Below, one piece after another: positions 37,358 to 50,489 of a stretch of 64,000 nt of DNA (position 1 is its first letter; each line of letters starts with the position of its first letter). This stretch comes from Jacaranda mimosifolia. Its lineage: Eukaryota; Streptophyta; Magnoliopsida; Lamiales; Bignoniaceae. The DNA lies in NCBI GenBank assembly GCA_018894105.1, contig CM032125.1, forward strand, positions 34,519,032 through 34,583,031, given 5' to 3'. A program made the position numbers and the translations under genes. The notes under the pieces were generated by a model. The model was not told the origin of the DNA. It ran no database searches and saw only the letters and a list, made by a program, of their open reading frames with translations.

Positions 37358-39064
37358 ATGTCTTCCGGCTTCTCCGGGGGCGTCCCAGATTTCTTCTCCG
37401 CCGGCAGAAGATCCACAGTTATGCCCACAAACATGAACAGTAGTTATAATACCAATCTCGACACACAACAGCAGTTTTCTTTCCGTTCACCGCTCTCCGG
37501 AATTCTGCGGGACCCGGCTGCCGCCCAGATCCACCGACCGGATTTGATCGGGAAGAGGTCTCTCGCGGAGTTTCAGCAGCAGCAGCAGCAGACTCAACAA
37601 GGGTTGGGGTTTTATCTCCGGAGCGTGAAGCAGAGGCCTAATTACCAGCATGCATCCCCGATATCTCCCCTCTCTCCGGTAGACTTTTCTCCGGTTCCGT
37701 CTATTTCGCCGGAAGTTTCATCGGCTTCATCGGTTTCGAATTCTGTAAACTCGCGGTATGGCCTTCCGATCCTTCAGCAACAGCGGCCACAACCTTTGAC
37801 TCTTTCAAACAGTAATATTAACAATGTGTCTGCTAGAATACCCTTGCCAAATTTAGCTCAAACCAAAGGGTTTGGGAATACGGGTATCAATGTTTCGGGT
37901 TCGGAGATTTCGGCGCAGGAGTCGGAGAAAAATATGATGAATCACCGGCTGCAAGAGCTGGAAAAACAGCTGCTGGGAGATGAAGAGGATGGAGAAGCTG
38001 TTTCTGTTGTTACCAACAGCGAGTGGTCGGAGGAGATCCAGAGTTTGATAGTTCCGACCCAAAAGCCCATTTCGCCATCTCCAACTTCCTCTTCTTCCTC
38101 GTGTTCTTCGACATCAGCTTCACCTCCTCTGCCTTGTCCGAAACAAACTTTGATCGATGCTGCAGCGGCTATTTCCGAAGGTAAGCCAGAAGCCGCAGCT
38201 GAAATCCTCACGCGCCTCCATCAGGTAGCCAACGCGAAGGGCACTTCCGAACAGAGGCTCGCGGCTTACATGTTTTCGGCTTTAAAATCGCGCGTGAATC
38301 CAACAGAGCATCCTCCGGCGGTGTCGGAGCTTTATGGTAAAGAACACACAATGTCAACACAAATGTTGTATGATGTTTCACCATGTTTCAAGCTCGGTTT
38401 CATGGCGGCAAATCTGGCCATCCTTGAAGCAACCTCAGAGCAAGGTCTTGACAAAATTCATGTCTTGGATTTTGACATCGGGAAGGGCGGGCAGTACGTG
38501 CATTTGCTTCACGCGCTGGCGGCGAAGAAGAAGCTCGATAACAAAGTCACCGCCGCGGCGTTGACGATCACCACGTTCACCAATTTTGCCACCACCGGAG
38601 AGGACAAGCTGAAGATCGTAGGAGAGGGTCTCAAAGCATTAGCCCACAAAATCGGCGTCTCTCTGAGCTTTCATGTGAGAAATTTGAATATTACCGAGTT
38701 GAACTGTGAAAAATTGGAAGTACAGTCTGATGAAGTACTAGCCGTGAATTTTGCATTCAAACTGTACAAGCTACCAGATGAGAGCGTGTCGACGGAGAAC
38801 CTGCGGGACGAGCTGCTCCGCCGCGTGAAGCGGCTGTCTCCAAAGGTGGTGACGGTGGTGGAGCAAGAAATGAACACAAACACAGCACCTCTAATCGTAC
38901 GTGTGCGCGATTCATACGAACACTACGGCGCATTATTCGACTCGCTTGACGCCACGGTGTCCAGGGATAACGCTGACCGAGTCAGGATCGAGGAGGGGCT
39001 GGGCCGGAAAATGGGCAACTCGGTTGCGTGCGAGGGTAGGGAACGCGTGGAAAGATGCGAGGTG

Positions 39065-39102
<38 letters not shown>

Positions 39103-39262
39103 TCAGCCGCGGGTCATGAGTCAACTCGTCGCCGAGTCGCTCCGGTCGAAGCTCAACTCGGGGACACGTGGCAACCCGGGATTCACTGTCAACGAGGAAT
39201 CCGGCGGCATCTGCTTTGGTTGGATGGGACGAACGCTGACCGTCGCATCTGCGTGGCGTTGA
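37358..39262 (+). CDS. SCL8: GRAS-domain transcriptional regulator, SCARECROW-LIKE 8 type, 634 aa
   Basis: Intronless gene, as usual for GRAS proteins. The ATG at 37358 (MSSGFSGGVPDFFSAGRRS) matches the remembered SCL8 N-terminus; the frame is open nine bases further up but begins there with GTG. Residues 1-250 are low-complexity (Q-rich at about 73-80, S/P-rich at 236-260). The GRAS domain spans about 262-634: leucine-heptad region (TLIDAAAAISEGKPEAAAEIL), VHIID-type motif KIHVLDFDIGKGGQYVHLL at about 366-384, a second leucine region, PFYRE part (VVTVVEQEMNTNTAPLIVRV) and the SAW end GICFGWMGRTLTVASAWR. GRAS proteins act in the nucleus as transcription co-regulators; SCL8 itself has no well-defined pathway. 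The 3' half is GC-rich relative to its surroundings, as coding DNA here generally is. The stop is TGA after AWR, a normal GRAS terminus. Confidence 0.93.
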
Positions 39263-40809
39263 TTTCTTCACATTCTCTACGTTTTGGGGTCCCCACCCCA
39301 AAAAAAGTGTTAATTAGTTTGATTAAAAATATTAATTAATGTTAATTGTTGTATTAGCGTTTGTATTAACGTTTTCATTAGGTAAAAAGTGGAAATTTGA
39401 ATGATGAGCTACCAAACAAGGAATAAACGCCGTGTGTTTTTTATTCCTCCAAATATTTATTTTTTCTCTTTTTTCCATTCTTTTGATATTTGTGGGGCTT
39501 GATTGGAAGGTGCATTACACTTGTTGGATTGTTGCTTGTGTTTTAGGAATAGGAATATATATAAATATGTATGTACACATGCATTTATTATGTAAATGTA
39601 TAGTTTGACATATATTGACACAATTCTAAGAATATATTTAAGGAAATAATTTACTAAATATGATTGTAAAGTTTAAAATATTAACATTGTGAGGTTTTGT
39701 GGTCGAATTCTACTAAAAATGAGTACTTTATTTATTTATGCTGAACTTATTTGCTTAGATAAATTCATTAATAATTACAAACTTTTCATTTATTTATATC
39801 TGAATTTAATATTGTATTTTATCGCTTTATTAATTTGCACAACATTGCGCATTTGATGAGTAATTTGGATATAATTTTTAAAATAATTCGCATCTCTAAA
39901 GATCTATTTTTCTACATTATTCTTTGAAGATTATTTAATCGCATTTCTATAAAGTACTTGACAATACCTGTAAATACTTTTTGAAAAGTTCATATTAAAG
40001 AATTTCATCTCATAAATAAATTTATTATTCGAGAAATCAAAATAAATGGGCCACTGGTAATTTTGTCAACTAAATAATTTTTTAAAACTAAATTTTACTA
40101 AAATCAATTATTGTATGGTTTTGAGCTCTAGCAAATGGGTAGGGTCACATGCCAAACTCCCCCATTTACATGAGATTTAACTCAAAAAAAAAAAAAAAAA
40201 GAAAAAGAAAAAGATTGCTTTGCCCCCAAACTCAAAAAGTGTAAATGGAGGGGCTCCACTAGAAAGGATTATTCTAGTATTTGGGCTGTCGTTGAGTAGG
40301 TTTCAGGTAGTTCTAGTTTGGTGGGTTACGTGTCTCGTTCTGATTGGCTGGTACAGGGTCCGTGTTCCATACCTGTAGTCTTGCAATGTAAATTCCTCTT
40401 GTGGTGTTAATTTATTGAGAATAAATAAAAATTGTAAGAAGTACGGCAGTTTAGGTGCGCGTGGGGGAAGAAATTGGTTTTATTTCGATTTTTTTAGCAC
40501 TTATTCGCCAAACGTTTTACCAAACTTTTGTTGCATGAAATTTTGGTTATAGTAATTTTAAATAGTCGCATTTGGTGCTAACAAACCGTCTTAGCTGTTC
40601 GGTGTTTGTATTCTAACAAACTAAAGTCGTATGTACTCCATGCGCCTCAAAATTGTGGTGTTATTTTAATTTCATATTGAGTTTTAAATTTTAATCATAT
40701 TGTGGAATTGAAAAAAATAAAATAAAATGTAAATTTTATATGATTTTATTACAATTGGTGGTAATGGTATTATTCCATGTGAAAGAAGTTGAGGACTTAA
40801 AATAACTTA

Positions 40810-41166
40810 GGGGCAATTTGGTTTTATTTTCTAGAGGTATTTTTATTTTTTGGTGAAAATGAATAATAAAAAGTGAGTTATAAGTGTGATTTTGAAAATA
40901 AAATATTGTTTGGATGTTTTGTTTATAATGAAATAATTTTGTATGTTTGAAAATGAGTTGTATTTGGATATTATAATATTTTTGTACCAAAGGTCATGCA
41001 AATATGAGTAAGAGAAAATAAAATTAAGAAAAAGTATAATATTGTGCTCAGAAAAATGTGCTGATAATAAAAATATTTGTGAAAATATGAAAGAAGTTAA
41101 TAATTTTCTATTTTCATTTTTAGAAGAATATGTAAGGAATTTTTGAAAACAAAACCAAACGGGCAC
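40810..41166. mobile_element. PIF/Harbinger-like MITE, 357 bp
   Basis: The left end GGGGCAATTTGGTTTTATTT and the right end AAAACAAAACCAAACGGGCAC are inverted repeats, with TTA on both sides (40807-40809, 41167-41169). The non-coding interior is AT-rich. The GGGC(C)GTTTGGTTTNATTTTC terminal signature is shared with 51806-52264 and 50490-51125. Confidence 0.7.
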
Positions 41167-41727
41167 TTATAGATTGTTCTTTTTTTCATCATTTGGGGTG
41201 TTTTTTCAGAATAAAACTCTCGACTAATATTGTGGAAAATACCTTGATGTAGTTGAACTTTTATATTTGACGACAAATCTAATCATCACCATTGTTGTCG
41301 TTTATGAAAATGACAATCACGTATCTCTTTTAGGAATATTGAGATATAGATTTAAGAAAACATATTCTTGAATGATACTTTTGAAAAATAATTTTGAAGT
41401 AACTTGGACCGTATCTGATTCATTTTAATAGAGTGAACACGAGCCTAAAACTTCAGAAAAAAGTTAATCGCAAGAATTAGTAACGAAATTATATTCAAAT
41501 TATTTTATTTTAATGTTCCGTCTTCTATTTCACATCTTCGTATCTAGAAAGCAAAAAAGGACGATTTTACACCTTTTTTGACACGTTACCATGTAATTTT
41601 TATTTTAAAGAAAGAAAAGCTCAAAATATTTTTCAGTCTAAAGTCTAAGGTCTACATTTTACAGCTGAACCAAGTGGATTATAAATTATAATTTGCAAAA
41701 TTCATGAATGGCTAGGAGGTTAACTAA

Positions 41728-42081
41728 GATAATGTTTGGTTATGTTTCCTATAACAATATTGTTTTGGGAAAACATTTGTTATCGGGAAACATGACCAAA
41801 CATATCCCCATTATCACTTCAAAACACACATTCTCTAATATATACATACATATATTATATATAAATATCATATATATTTTATTATTATTTTAATATTAAA
41901 ATAACCCCTCAATTCCATTTTCATCTTAAAAACTCAACAAAAAAAATATTGATTTGACTGTTACAGTAAAAAATATTTCTCCCAAAACATAAACAAACAT
42001 ACCAAAAAATAACTTTCACATTATTCAATAATTCATTCTCCCAAAACATATAATAAATATATAATAAAACCAAACATAACC
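41728..42081. mobile_element. Tourist-like MITE, 354 bp
   Basis: Ends GATAATGTTTGGTTATG and ATAAAACCAAACATAACC form inverted repeats (12 of the first 14 positions pair), and TAA flanks both sides (41725-41727, 42082-42084). The interior carries CCCAAAACAT repeats that pair with ATGTTTTGGG-like sequence near the left. Confidence 0.72.
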
Positions 42082-45000
42082 TAAATGTTTCTTGGTCAAA
42101 TGAAATATATAAATATCCAATATTTTTATTATTATTATTTTTAAAAAAAATAAATCACATATGATTTTCAAACTATTCTATATGGGAACCGACCCTACCA
42201 CCCATCTGTTCATAAAATAAAAAATCTATATATAAAATATTGAGATAATAAAAGAGGTGTGGTTCGAATTCTATATGTACAGATAAAGTATCTACGTTAT
42301 TATTTAATAATCTCATGATATTTTAAAATTCAACGCCTACTCATGATATTAAATTAATCATTACTGAAATAATAAGATATCATGGCGCTAAGTACCTGCT
42401 TTGAGGGACCATTACTTAACATGGTTGTAAGTTCCTTAGCCGCTGATGGGTTCTCTAATTCTTGGCTAAGATGATTCCAAAATTATTCTTGCAGGCTGCA
42501 AATGTATGTGTTGGTCGATTTTCAATCAAGGGTTTTCTACATATCACTTGCTATATCAAATTTGGCAAAGATGTAGTGTGTTTAATCGCTAGATCTAAAA
42601 TGCTTATAGCATAAAAGATTGAGTTTTAGACGTAATTTGTGATTTAGACTATTCATGGCCTATACATGAAATCACCCCAACAATCCTCTCGGAACTGGCA
42701 TAACAAGTCTACATTAGCCATCGAGTATAAACATTCCCAATCACTTGATGACAAATGTATATTTTCAGTCTGTTATTTTACACATTTGCTCCAATCTCAT
42801 GACCCAATTTCAAAAAAAATTTCATTGAAATACCCCAGTTTTCTCACTAAATTGTTCCACTGCAAATAGCATTTGTCGAAAATGTAGGAAAAGTCAGATG
42901 CGGAGCATATGCTAGAAAAGATTGCACTAGTCACATAGAGAAGACAACCAATCCAATAGAATAAGCAAGCAGTCACTGTAAGTTAAGCAATCTACGTTGT
43001 CTCAAATCTAAAGTTTATAATTCAATTCAATTATGAAAAGGACCATCAATCCATATTTATTTTATTCAATTATTCATTTAGCAACACAACATTAACGTTG
43101 CTAATTAGATTTCTCCTTGCAGAATATTCAATATCTAAGTCAAAACATAGCCTTTTCTTGTTAGGAAAAGTTTCAGTCAATCCAAAACAAATAATACATA
43201 GACTGTATCATAATTTTTTTATATTTATTTAAATACACGCATGCACGTTAGGAGCTCGTTCGAACTCAAATTCCTGATCTCCCACATCATATGAAAGACT
43301 TATGCCACATACCACATACCACTCGGCAAATAGGCTGTATCATAATTGAAAAGGCATTGCTTACATACCAACCTATGTACTATATTGAACTTAAAAATCC
43401 CTCTAGGCTTTTCCACACCATAAATACGATGACGTATGCTCATCACACGCATTATATGTTAACAAATGTTAGAGCCGCCTAAGGCCAAACTGTATAGCAC
43501 GAAAAATAAATGCTCATAAATATTTTCGTAGTAACAATTAATGATGGCAACATTTAATTATAAGGTATGTAGCAAGTGGAAAAAATCTTGTGGGAGTGAG
43601 AAGGATGAGGGTAGGAGAGTGAAATAATTGTGAAATCAATGATTTTTGCAAAGGGGGATGACGTTAGGTTCACAAAGATTTTGTACATCAAACCGCATAG
43701 ATCATAATTGATACTGAATGGGGAAAAAAATTAAATGATTATAGAGCAATGAGTGGCGTAAGCCAGGCAGAAATTTGTTGGATATTTATTGAGGTGTATA
43801 ATGCGTCATCCCAATGTACCGTAATTATGGGAATCTTGAGATTTTTCTTTTTCTTTTTTTTTATATTTATTTTGTTTATTTTATTTTATGGGAATTTGGA
43901 TTTGGTAATTAGAAGAAAATGATTAAAACTACGTGGTATTTGCAAGAGTTTTTGCTTTTAAAGAAATAAAAAATTTATAAAAAAAGTTGTAGTGAAATCA
44001 AGCGTGTTTGAAAATAATAATGAGAAATGCCAAAAAATTGTAGAAGTTAGGTGAATGTTACTTTTAGCTTTTCACTTTTTTTTTTCCTTAGTATATAATA
44101 ATTTGAAAAAAATAAAAGCAGAAACATCATTTTCAAACACTATAAAACAATTAAAATTTTGTTAAATCATAAATCATAAAAAATATTATTTTTTAAATTA
44201 TTGCAACTGTTTTCTTTTTTTTTTCCTTTATTTATTTACATATACATACATGCACCGCGTGCTTATTAGAGTCCAAACCCAAAATCTCATACATATAAAT
44301 GTGATGACAATATCAGTGAATGAATCGAATCGCAACAATTTGTCCTTATCTGATTTTGAGCATAAAAGGTACAAAGGAAATGTTTCCTTGAATATAATTT
44401 CCATTTATTAATTTATTTTATAGAGTTTATAAAGTTATTGAATCATATTCAAAAACATGTAAGATTGAATATTCATTTCTCTTGAAAGAAAATCTCACAA
44501 AAATTCAATAATCAAAATTTCCTTTCCTTTGAATAAAAAAAATTAAATCGTAGACTTAAGGGGCTTATGGAAAAATAAAGTGATTGTACTACTTAATTTG
44601 TTTGACTTTGGCAAGTTATTGGGCTGATATGAATCCAATAAGTAGCATATTATTGAAAAAAATAAAATTAATGGATTAATTAATATGACTTGGATGTGTA
44701 GCATATTTTTAGAAAAAATTGGAGGTGGAGATAATTTGGTAAATGTCATGATTCTTATTCAACAAGAAGAAACCGAAATTTGGTGAATTCGTAAGTTTTG
44801 ACAAGAGATATCTTAAGGAGTGAAGTTTGGTCAACAAACTCCAAAAAAATGTGCACTCGCTTGGGGAAATGGGAAATACGATAACTACTTTCAACTTGTA
44901 CACTAAATCTTAAAAAAAAAAAAAAAAAAAGAAAATAAATAAATAAAATAGGTATTCCAAGATATGCTCATTCGAGGGTTAAGATAATTGATTATTATTT

Positions 45001-45255
45001 TTCTTAATTTTGCATGAGAAGAAGTCAAAAATAGATGTTCGAGAGGTAAATTTTATTTGGTATTGTCATTAGTCAATTGGTTGAGTAGTATCACTCTTAA
45101 CATTCATATGAGTGTGGTTGGGAATTTAAAACGTGTGCATGGGTACGTAAAAAAGAAAAATAATTGATATTATTGTTAGAATATGTTCGGTAAATAAATA
45201 TCTAATAAGTAGTATATTGACATCTTTATTTTTTTCTTAACAAATATGATATAAC

Positions 45256-45492
45256 TAGGGGTACAAATGAATTGAGTTTGGGAAAATTTTTTGAGTTTGA
45301 AATATATATATATATGTATTAGTTTGAAATAAAAAAATATAATATAATATATATTTATTAATAAAATAAAAAAAATATTATTTAATTATATATTGACTCA
45401 TGACCCAGCTCACAAGTATTGAGTCTAGATACAGACAACTCAAAATTAGCTCAACTTGAGCTCAATTTGTGAGGCTAGTGTTTGCACCCCTA
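45256..45492. mobile_element. hAT-like MITE, 237 bp
   Basis: The left end TAGGGGTACAAATGAATTGA pairs with the right end GTTTGCACCCCTA. The interior has GAGCTCAA/TTGAGCTC blocks like the elements at 2261 and 19038. Flanking octamers do not match, so the target duplication has decayed or the ends are imprecise. Confidence 0.6.
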
Positions 45493-45699
45493 ACTTAGAT
45501 CCTTTGTTGGTGGAAAAAAAATTTGATTAAGTTACACAAAATAATTTTAAAGTTAAATTTATGAAATCGGTGTCACAATAACGAAGAATAATCAACTTTA
45601 TATATATATATATATCACTTTTTTTGATAATTTATTTTTTTATATATTTCATTGTATATAGATTTCATGGAGCCACGAAAATTACAAATGAACTCCACA

Positions 45700-45800
45700 T
45701 AATCCATATCAGGTGGGCCAATTCGCCCAATAAGCCCGTTTGCATTAGTAAACTGCAGCCCATACCAAAAATCAACAGTCTAGGCCCATTTATAATATTA
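45700..45800 (+). promoter_or_regulatory. Cluster of TGGGCY/GCCCA elements in the securin promoter
   Basis: GGTGGGCCAATT, TTCGCCCAATAAGCCC, GCAGCCCATACC and TAGGCCCATT occur within 80 bp. TGGGCY (site II) elements bind TCP factors and are typical of plant genes expressed in dividing cells. They lie roughly 60-160 bp upstream of the likely transcript start of the gene at 46653. Confidence 0.5.
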
Positions 45801-45860
45801 GGTGGTGTTTTGGTAAATATTGACTGAAACTGGGGGTATTTTCAGAGAAGGTCAGAAATT

Positions 45861-45871
45861 TGACCGTTAAT
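45861..45871 (-). promoter_or_regulatory. MSA-like mitosis-specific element
   Basis: TGACCGTTAAT; on the other strand ATTAACGGTCA. This matches 9 of 11 positions of the M-phase-specific activator consensus YCYAACGGYYA, including the AACGG core bound by three-repeat MYB factors. The place, just before the likely leader of a securin gene, fits G2/M expression. Confidence 0.5.
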
Positions 45872-46652
45872 TTCTCTACCGCTCTTTTATGTATGAAAAT
45901 GTTGCTCAAAGTTCAGAACCTTTCAAACTCAAGTCCTACAAACATCGTTGAAAAATCGAAGAAAACAGAGGAAAGAAGAAAATCGCATTTTTGGTATTAT
46001 CCGAGAAATAAGCAGGAAATTTTCAACGAGAAGTTCCTCAAGGAAACGCAGAATTTTCCGAAAGATCTAAAGTTTTTCTGTGAGTTTTCTCGCTTAAACG
46101 CTATACTTTTCTGAGTAATTTCATAGTGTTATGATGTAAGGATATCTGAATGCATGCCTGTTTATGCGTATGAATTTGCTCATGTTTCGTAATGTTTGAA
46201 CAAAGAATTGTTGATTTCTTGTTATTAAATTGTTTGTTTAAATTCATGATTGAAGTTTTAAGGACGAGTTTGGGTTAAGGAGAGATATGCATTAGAATCT
46301 GAGAAGTTGAAGTTCGAATTACATATTGGATTCCAGAGTATGTGGTAAATTTTGCAGCCCCAAGTTTTTTAGATATGATGTATGAATCTGATGCCCTGAA
46401 TTCCTGGGTTTTTGTTTGGTTGAGGTCAATAAACGTTCTTTCATTTGATTTTGGATGCCTGAAACATCTCTTATTAACTGTTGACATCCATTTGTTTTTC
46501 ATATGTTTTAGCATAAAACCAAAATCATGTTATAAATTGTCTTGAAGATTTTATCAAGCAACATTGTTTTCTCTTGGGTTTATTTCTCTGTTTTTTGCTA
46601 AATTCCAACATACTTGTATTTGTGAAGTAGGAAATTTTTGGAACAAGTGCCC

Positions 46653-47654
46653 ATGGCAACTCCGGCTCATCGCCTGATCCAAGATCAGAACTCAAATTTA
46701 CTCTACAATGGTAACTTTAAAACTCTAAAGCTAACATTCTTTGGAAGGAATTTTCTCTTTTATTTTCATGGGTAGATGTTGTCTTATGCATTGATAATCT
46801 TATATAGGTGCTACTCCGGTGGGAAAGGCGGATGTAGCCAAAACAGATAAAAAAGGGGGATTCGGTGGAAGGAAAGCTCTCAATGACATATCAAACTCAA
46901 GAAAGCCTTCTGTGATTCCGTTGTCGAAGAAAGACAATTCGAAAAATATCATTTCTATTGAGAAAGATCCATGTGATTCTAGAGCAAAATCCTCAAAGGT
47001 GCCTGAGAAAGGAAAATTTGCTGGTAGGAGAGCACTTACTGACCTAACGAATGCAGTTAAGCCATCATCACAGCAGGTGCCGAGGGTTGGCCAAAAGTTG
47101 AATTCCGTTGCAGAAGAAAATGTTCCTAGTTCTATGGTGGAGGAGAGATTTCTGCACAACCATCAAGAATGCATAAAAGCGCAGATAAAAGATGTGGACA
47201 TTGACTATTTTTTGAAGTCGGTAGGACTAAATCATGGTAACAACAGTTGACTTTGGTTGATAGTAATCAGCTTAACCTCATTGTTATGTTCTGTCTAGTT
47301 AATTTGTTTGCACTATTTGGTGTCAGATATGCCTGTGAAGCTATCAGCCAAGAGGCCACTTGAGTCATCACCGCAGAAGGTAGATTTAGCATTCTTTTCT
47401 AGTGCAATTTGTGAAATGAAAACTAACTTTTCATATTTCAGCCTGAGAGTAAAATGAAGCATTTGGAGATCGAAGAGATTCCAGAGCAGCTCTTTGAAGA
47501 TCAAGCTCCTCCCCACAAGAAATCTGAACTTCCCGGCCGCTGTTCACCTGCCTGTAAATCTCCCAAATCACCAAAGCCACCATATGTGAATTGGCAGGAT
47601 GACAATTTTTCTGATCTGAAGGCGATCGGAACGCCTAAATTGCTGTTTCCTTGA
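46653..47654 (+). CDS. PANS1: PATRONUS-type plant securin, 250 aa
   Basis: Four coding exons: 46653-46710, 46808-47236, 47327-47379, 47442-47654 (753 nt, GT-AG, phases consistent). The protein begins MATPAHRLIQDQNSN and ends LKAIGTPKLLFP. Two destruction boxes of the form RxxLxxxxN are present: RKALNDISN at 41-49 and RRALTDLTN at 93-101. ERFLHNHQECIKAQ at 132-145 matches the conserved block of Arabidopsis PANS1/PANS2. PATRONUS proteins protect centromeric cohesion by inhibiting separase and are degraded by the APC/C. The DEN box of Arabidopsis PANS1 appears as DQN (residues 11-13). The C-terminal part is basic and S/P-rich (SPACKSPKSPKPP, 214-227) with an acidic WQDDNFSDL stretch. A 5'UTR intron is likely: GAAGTAG just before the ATG is a usable acceptor and a leader around 45880-46085 ends in GTGAGT. 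The family call is firm; which paralogue is less so. Confidence 0.85.
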
Positions 47655-50489
47655 ATCTGCAATAACTCGGCATCATTGAGACGAAGGTCATCTGACGATA
47701 ATCTCCTCGGGTGAAAATTGGTTAGTTCTCTTACAGCCAACTATAACTCAGTGCTCAATGGTTTTAGGATTTTTTGCCCTATGTTTGTAATTAGTAAGCA
47801 GATCTATCATGTGTCCTGTTAAACTCAGTTATGTTAGTTTGATTCCTTATACAATGAATAAGAATAGCAACTGCAACAATGTGGTAATAAGCATATATTA
47901 TTTGAGTAGTTTATCATGACATCTACATGAAAAGAATACGAGGAAAAGAAAGAAAGAGAAGAACAAAAGAATTTGGTCATGTGAGGATAAAAGGATATTG
48001 CTATGTTTTTGGGAGGCTATAAAAGATTTTAAGAGAGCATGTTATGAGCTATGTTTCTTTGAATGTTGGATTGTTGATTCTAAATCTTTTATTACATTAC
48101 AAGGAAAAATAACATAGTAATAAAACATTAAATGAAAATATTAAAGTTGTCATTATATAAGTTCGACCCGATTTATTTATTTTTATTTTCCTTTTGGATT
48201 GTATAAAAATATTGTATTTATAAAGTAAATTTATGTCATATTTAAATTTTTAGCAACTTTTTATTATATATTAGTTTAAAAGTTAAATATTTGAATTCTA
48301 AACCTCTATTTCACATTATATTAATGCATAGATGAACTAGTATACATTATTATATTTAACATTTTATCAGTATTCCTCTTTTTAGGCGAAAGACTCAATA
48401 TTAATAGCATAATATAGATGTTATTTTAGATATTAGATATATAAATTTTTATTTAAAATTTTTATTAATATTATATAAAAGATCTTTAACGGAATCGAAT
48501 TTAGATTGGATTCGAATTAAAATTCGATCCATTAACAGCCTTATACTTAACACATATGTAAGTCGTGTTAAGTCGGACGTAATTTGTCTTTTCAATAATT
48601 TCTCTCCTTCTATTTTTATTTATGAAGGTCAGTAAAACAAAAAAAGCACAGGCTTGATTATTCTTATTCCTACATGTTCCTGTTGCCTGCCAATAGACAT
48701 GAAAAATGTGACTATTATTTTCGGTTTAAATGATTATGAATTTAAGAATAAACATGTGTTCTAATAGCCAATTCAGTTTAAATCATATATTTGCTTAGAA
48801 AGTGTAATATAAACCCATTACAATTGATTTTTTAGATTTTCACTCATATATGGGGAAAGAAAAGAAAATTAAGAAAAAAAATTCATTTAAATATTTATTA
48901 ATGATTAGGATTGATTATTTATAGTTTTTCAATTATATCTCTCATTCCCTTTTTCACCTAATCGCTATTATACTTCAATTTTTGAACAATCTCTTTTTGC
49001 ATCTTCTTCATTCAATTCTCAAAGAAGTTGCTGCGTATTTTGGGCCATATTTATGATATCCATCTATCTTTACTTGCCTTGCCCACCACAACCACAAAAC
49101 ACATTTCATCCTTCCTTTTATGAGAGGAAGCTTTATTTGGTATGATAATTTTACCTAAAAATCTATATCAAAATGGGGAATTTTTGTGGTAATTTTTCTA
49201 AAAGAGTTCAGAGCAAAAAAAAAGTCTCTCTTCTTTAAGGAAAGAAAGATTCCCTCTAAATTAGAGTTGATTTTGGTTTTACAGGAGTAGCACTTAGATG
49301 AGGGGATAACAAAGCAAAGTTGAAAATAATTCAATTTGATATGTATTCATAATTCAAAATAAACCAATGAAATATTAGAAAACTTAAGATAAAAATGTAG
49401 TAAATAAGTATTTCAATTTTATATGTTTTTATAAAATACAAATATTTATTTCCTTTTTTTTAACAATTTTAAGATTTTGCTTAATACAAAATCTTTTGCT
49501 CTTTTTAAGTATGGAACTCTTCCTTGTATTTCTTTCAACTTCTTTTGGACTGTTTTATGTTTTTCTAATGATATAAATTTTATATGATTTTCATTTTTCT
49601 ACACTCTTTGCCATTTTCTTATTCCTATTTGTTACGAGTTTCTTTACTCCCTTATGTTACTATTAGCCAAACAAAATTGTCTCATATAATGTGCTAAGTA
49701 GTAAATGGATAGAAAATTATTTAGCTCTTAAAATTTTCATTGCTATTTATATTTTTTGCTTTCCCAAATCAATGGTAGATATTATATTTTTTATTTATTT
49801 AAATGGACATCTCAAATTAATTATGTTCGATAGTTTTTAGATCTATCTCAACAATATCTATAAAAATATTCAAAATATTTATAGAGAGGACTAGAAGCTT
49901 ATTATCGCTAAATTTCTATGCAATTGTGCACATTTTCTCTAAAGTTTCTATCTAAAGCTGAAGAAAATGGTACGCGATGTTGTATGTATATATGTAAGTT
50001 CACAATGCTTAAGGTAAAGGAAATATGCATTTGACACTTACGTTTACTTCCTTGAGACGGAATCATTATAATACAAGAGCTCTTTGATCAAATAAATAAT
50101 TTAATAATAAACTCTTACATCTTCAAGTAAATTAATTCTGAGCTGGAGTAAGATTATACGTTAAAGTGATATATACTTACAATATGAAATTTGACATTAG
50201 AGGTTTTTGTCAAATATTATTTTAAAGAAGTAATTAAATAAATTAATGATTTTTAGATATACACTAAGCCGATGTACCCTTATGGCTTGTAATATGAAAT
50301 ATAATATAATCTACCAAATTAAAAAAAAATCAAGTGGGAAAAAGACTTATGCCGAACATGCCCTATTATGATTGATTCACACTCAAAACGCAAGTTAAAC
50401 AAAATTTTCTTGTCACTTACGGGAGATTAAATTTGTTCTTTTTGGGAAGATTTTATTTGTTTGTTTTTTCGAAGATTTAATAGTAAGGC

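Larger units (their letters stand above)
39263..45699. other. Intergenic region downstream of SCL8
   Basis: AT-rich, with two PIF/Harbinger-like MITEs (40810-41166, 41728-42081), a hAT-like MITE (45256-45492) and SINE-like fragments (near 43250, 44255 and 45060). Two stretches, 40260-40440 and 42380-42660, are less AT-rich and not simple repeats; they show no convincing reading frame or splice pattern and stay unexplained. Confidence 0.55.

Noticed and set aside
38933..39301. Antisense 122-codon frame over the 3' end of SCL8
   Set aside because: It is a shadow of the GC-rich coding strand without protein-like features.
42380..42660. Possible exon or pseudogene remnant because composition is less AT-rich
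   Set aside because: No reading frame longer than a few dozen codons and no splice pattern could be supported.
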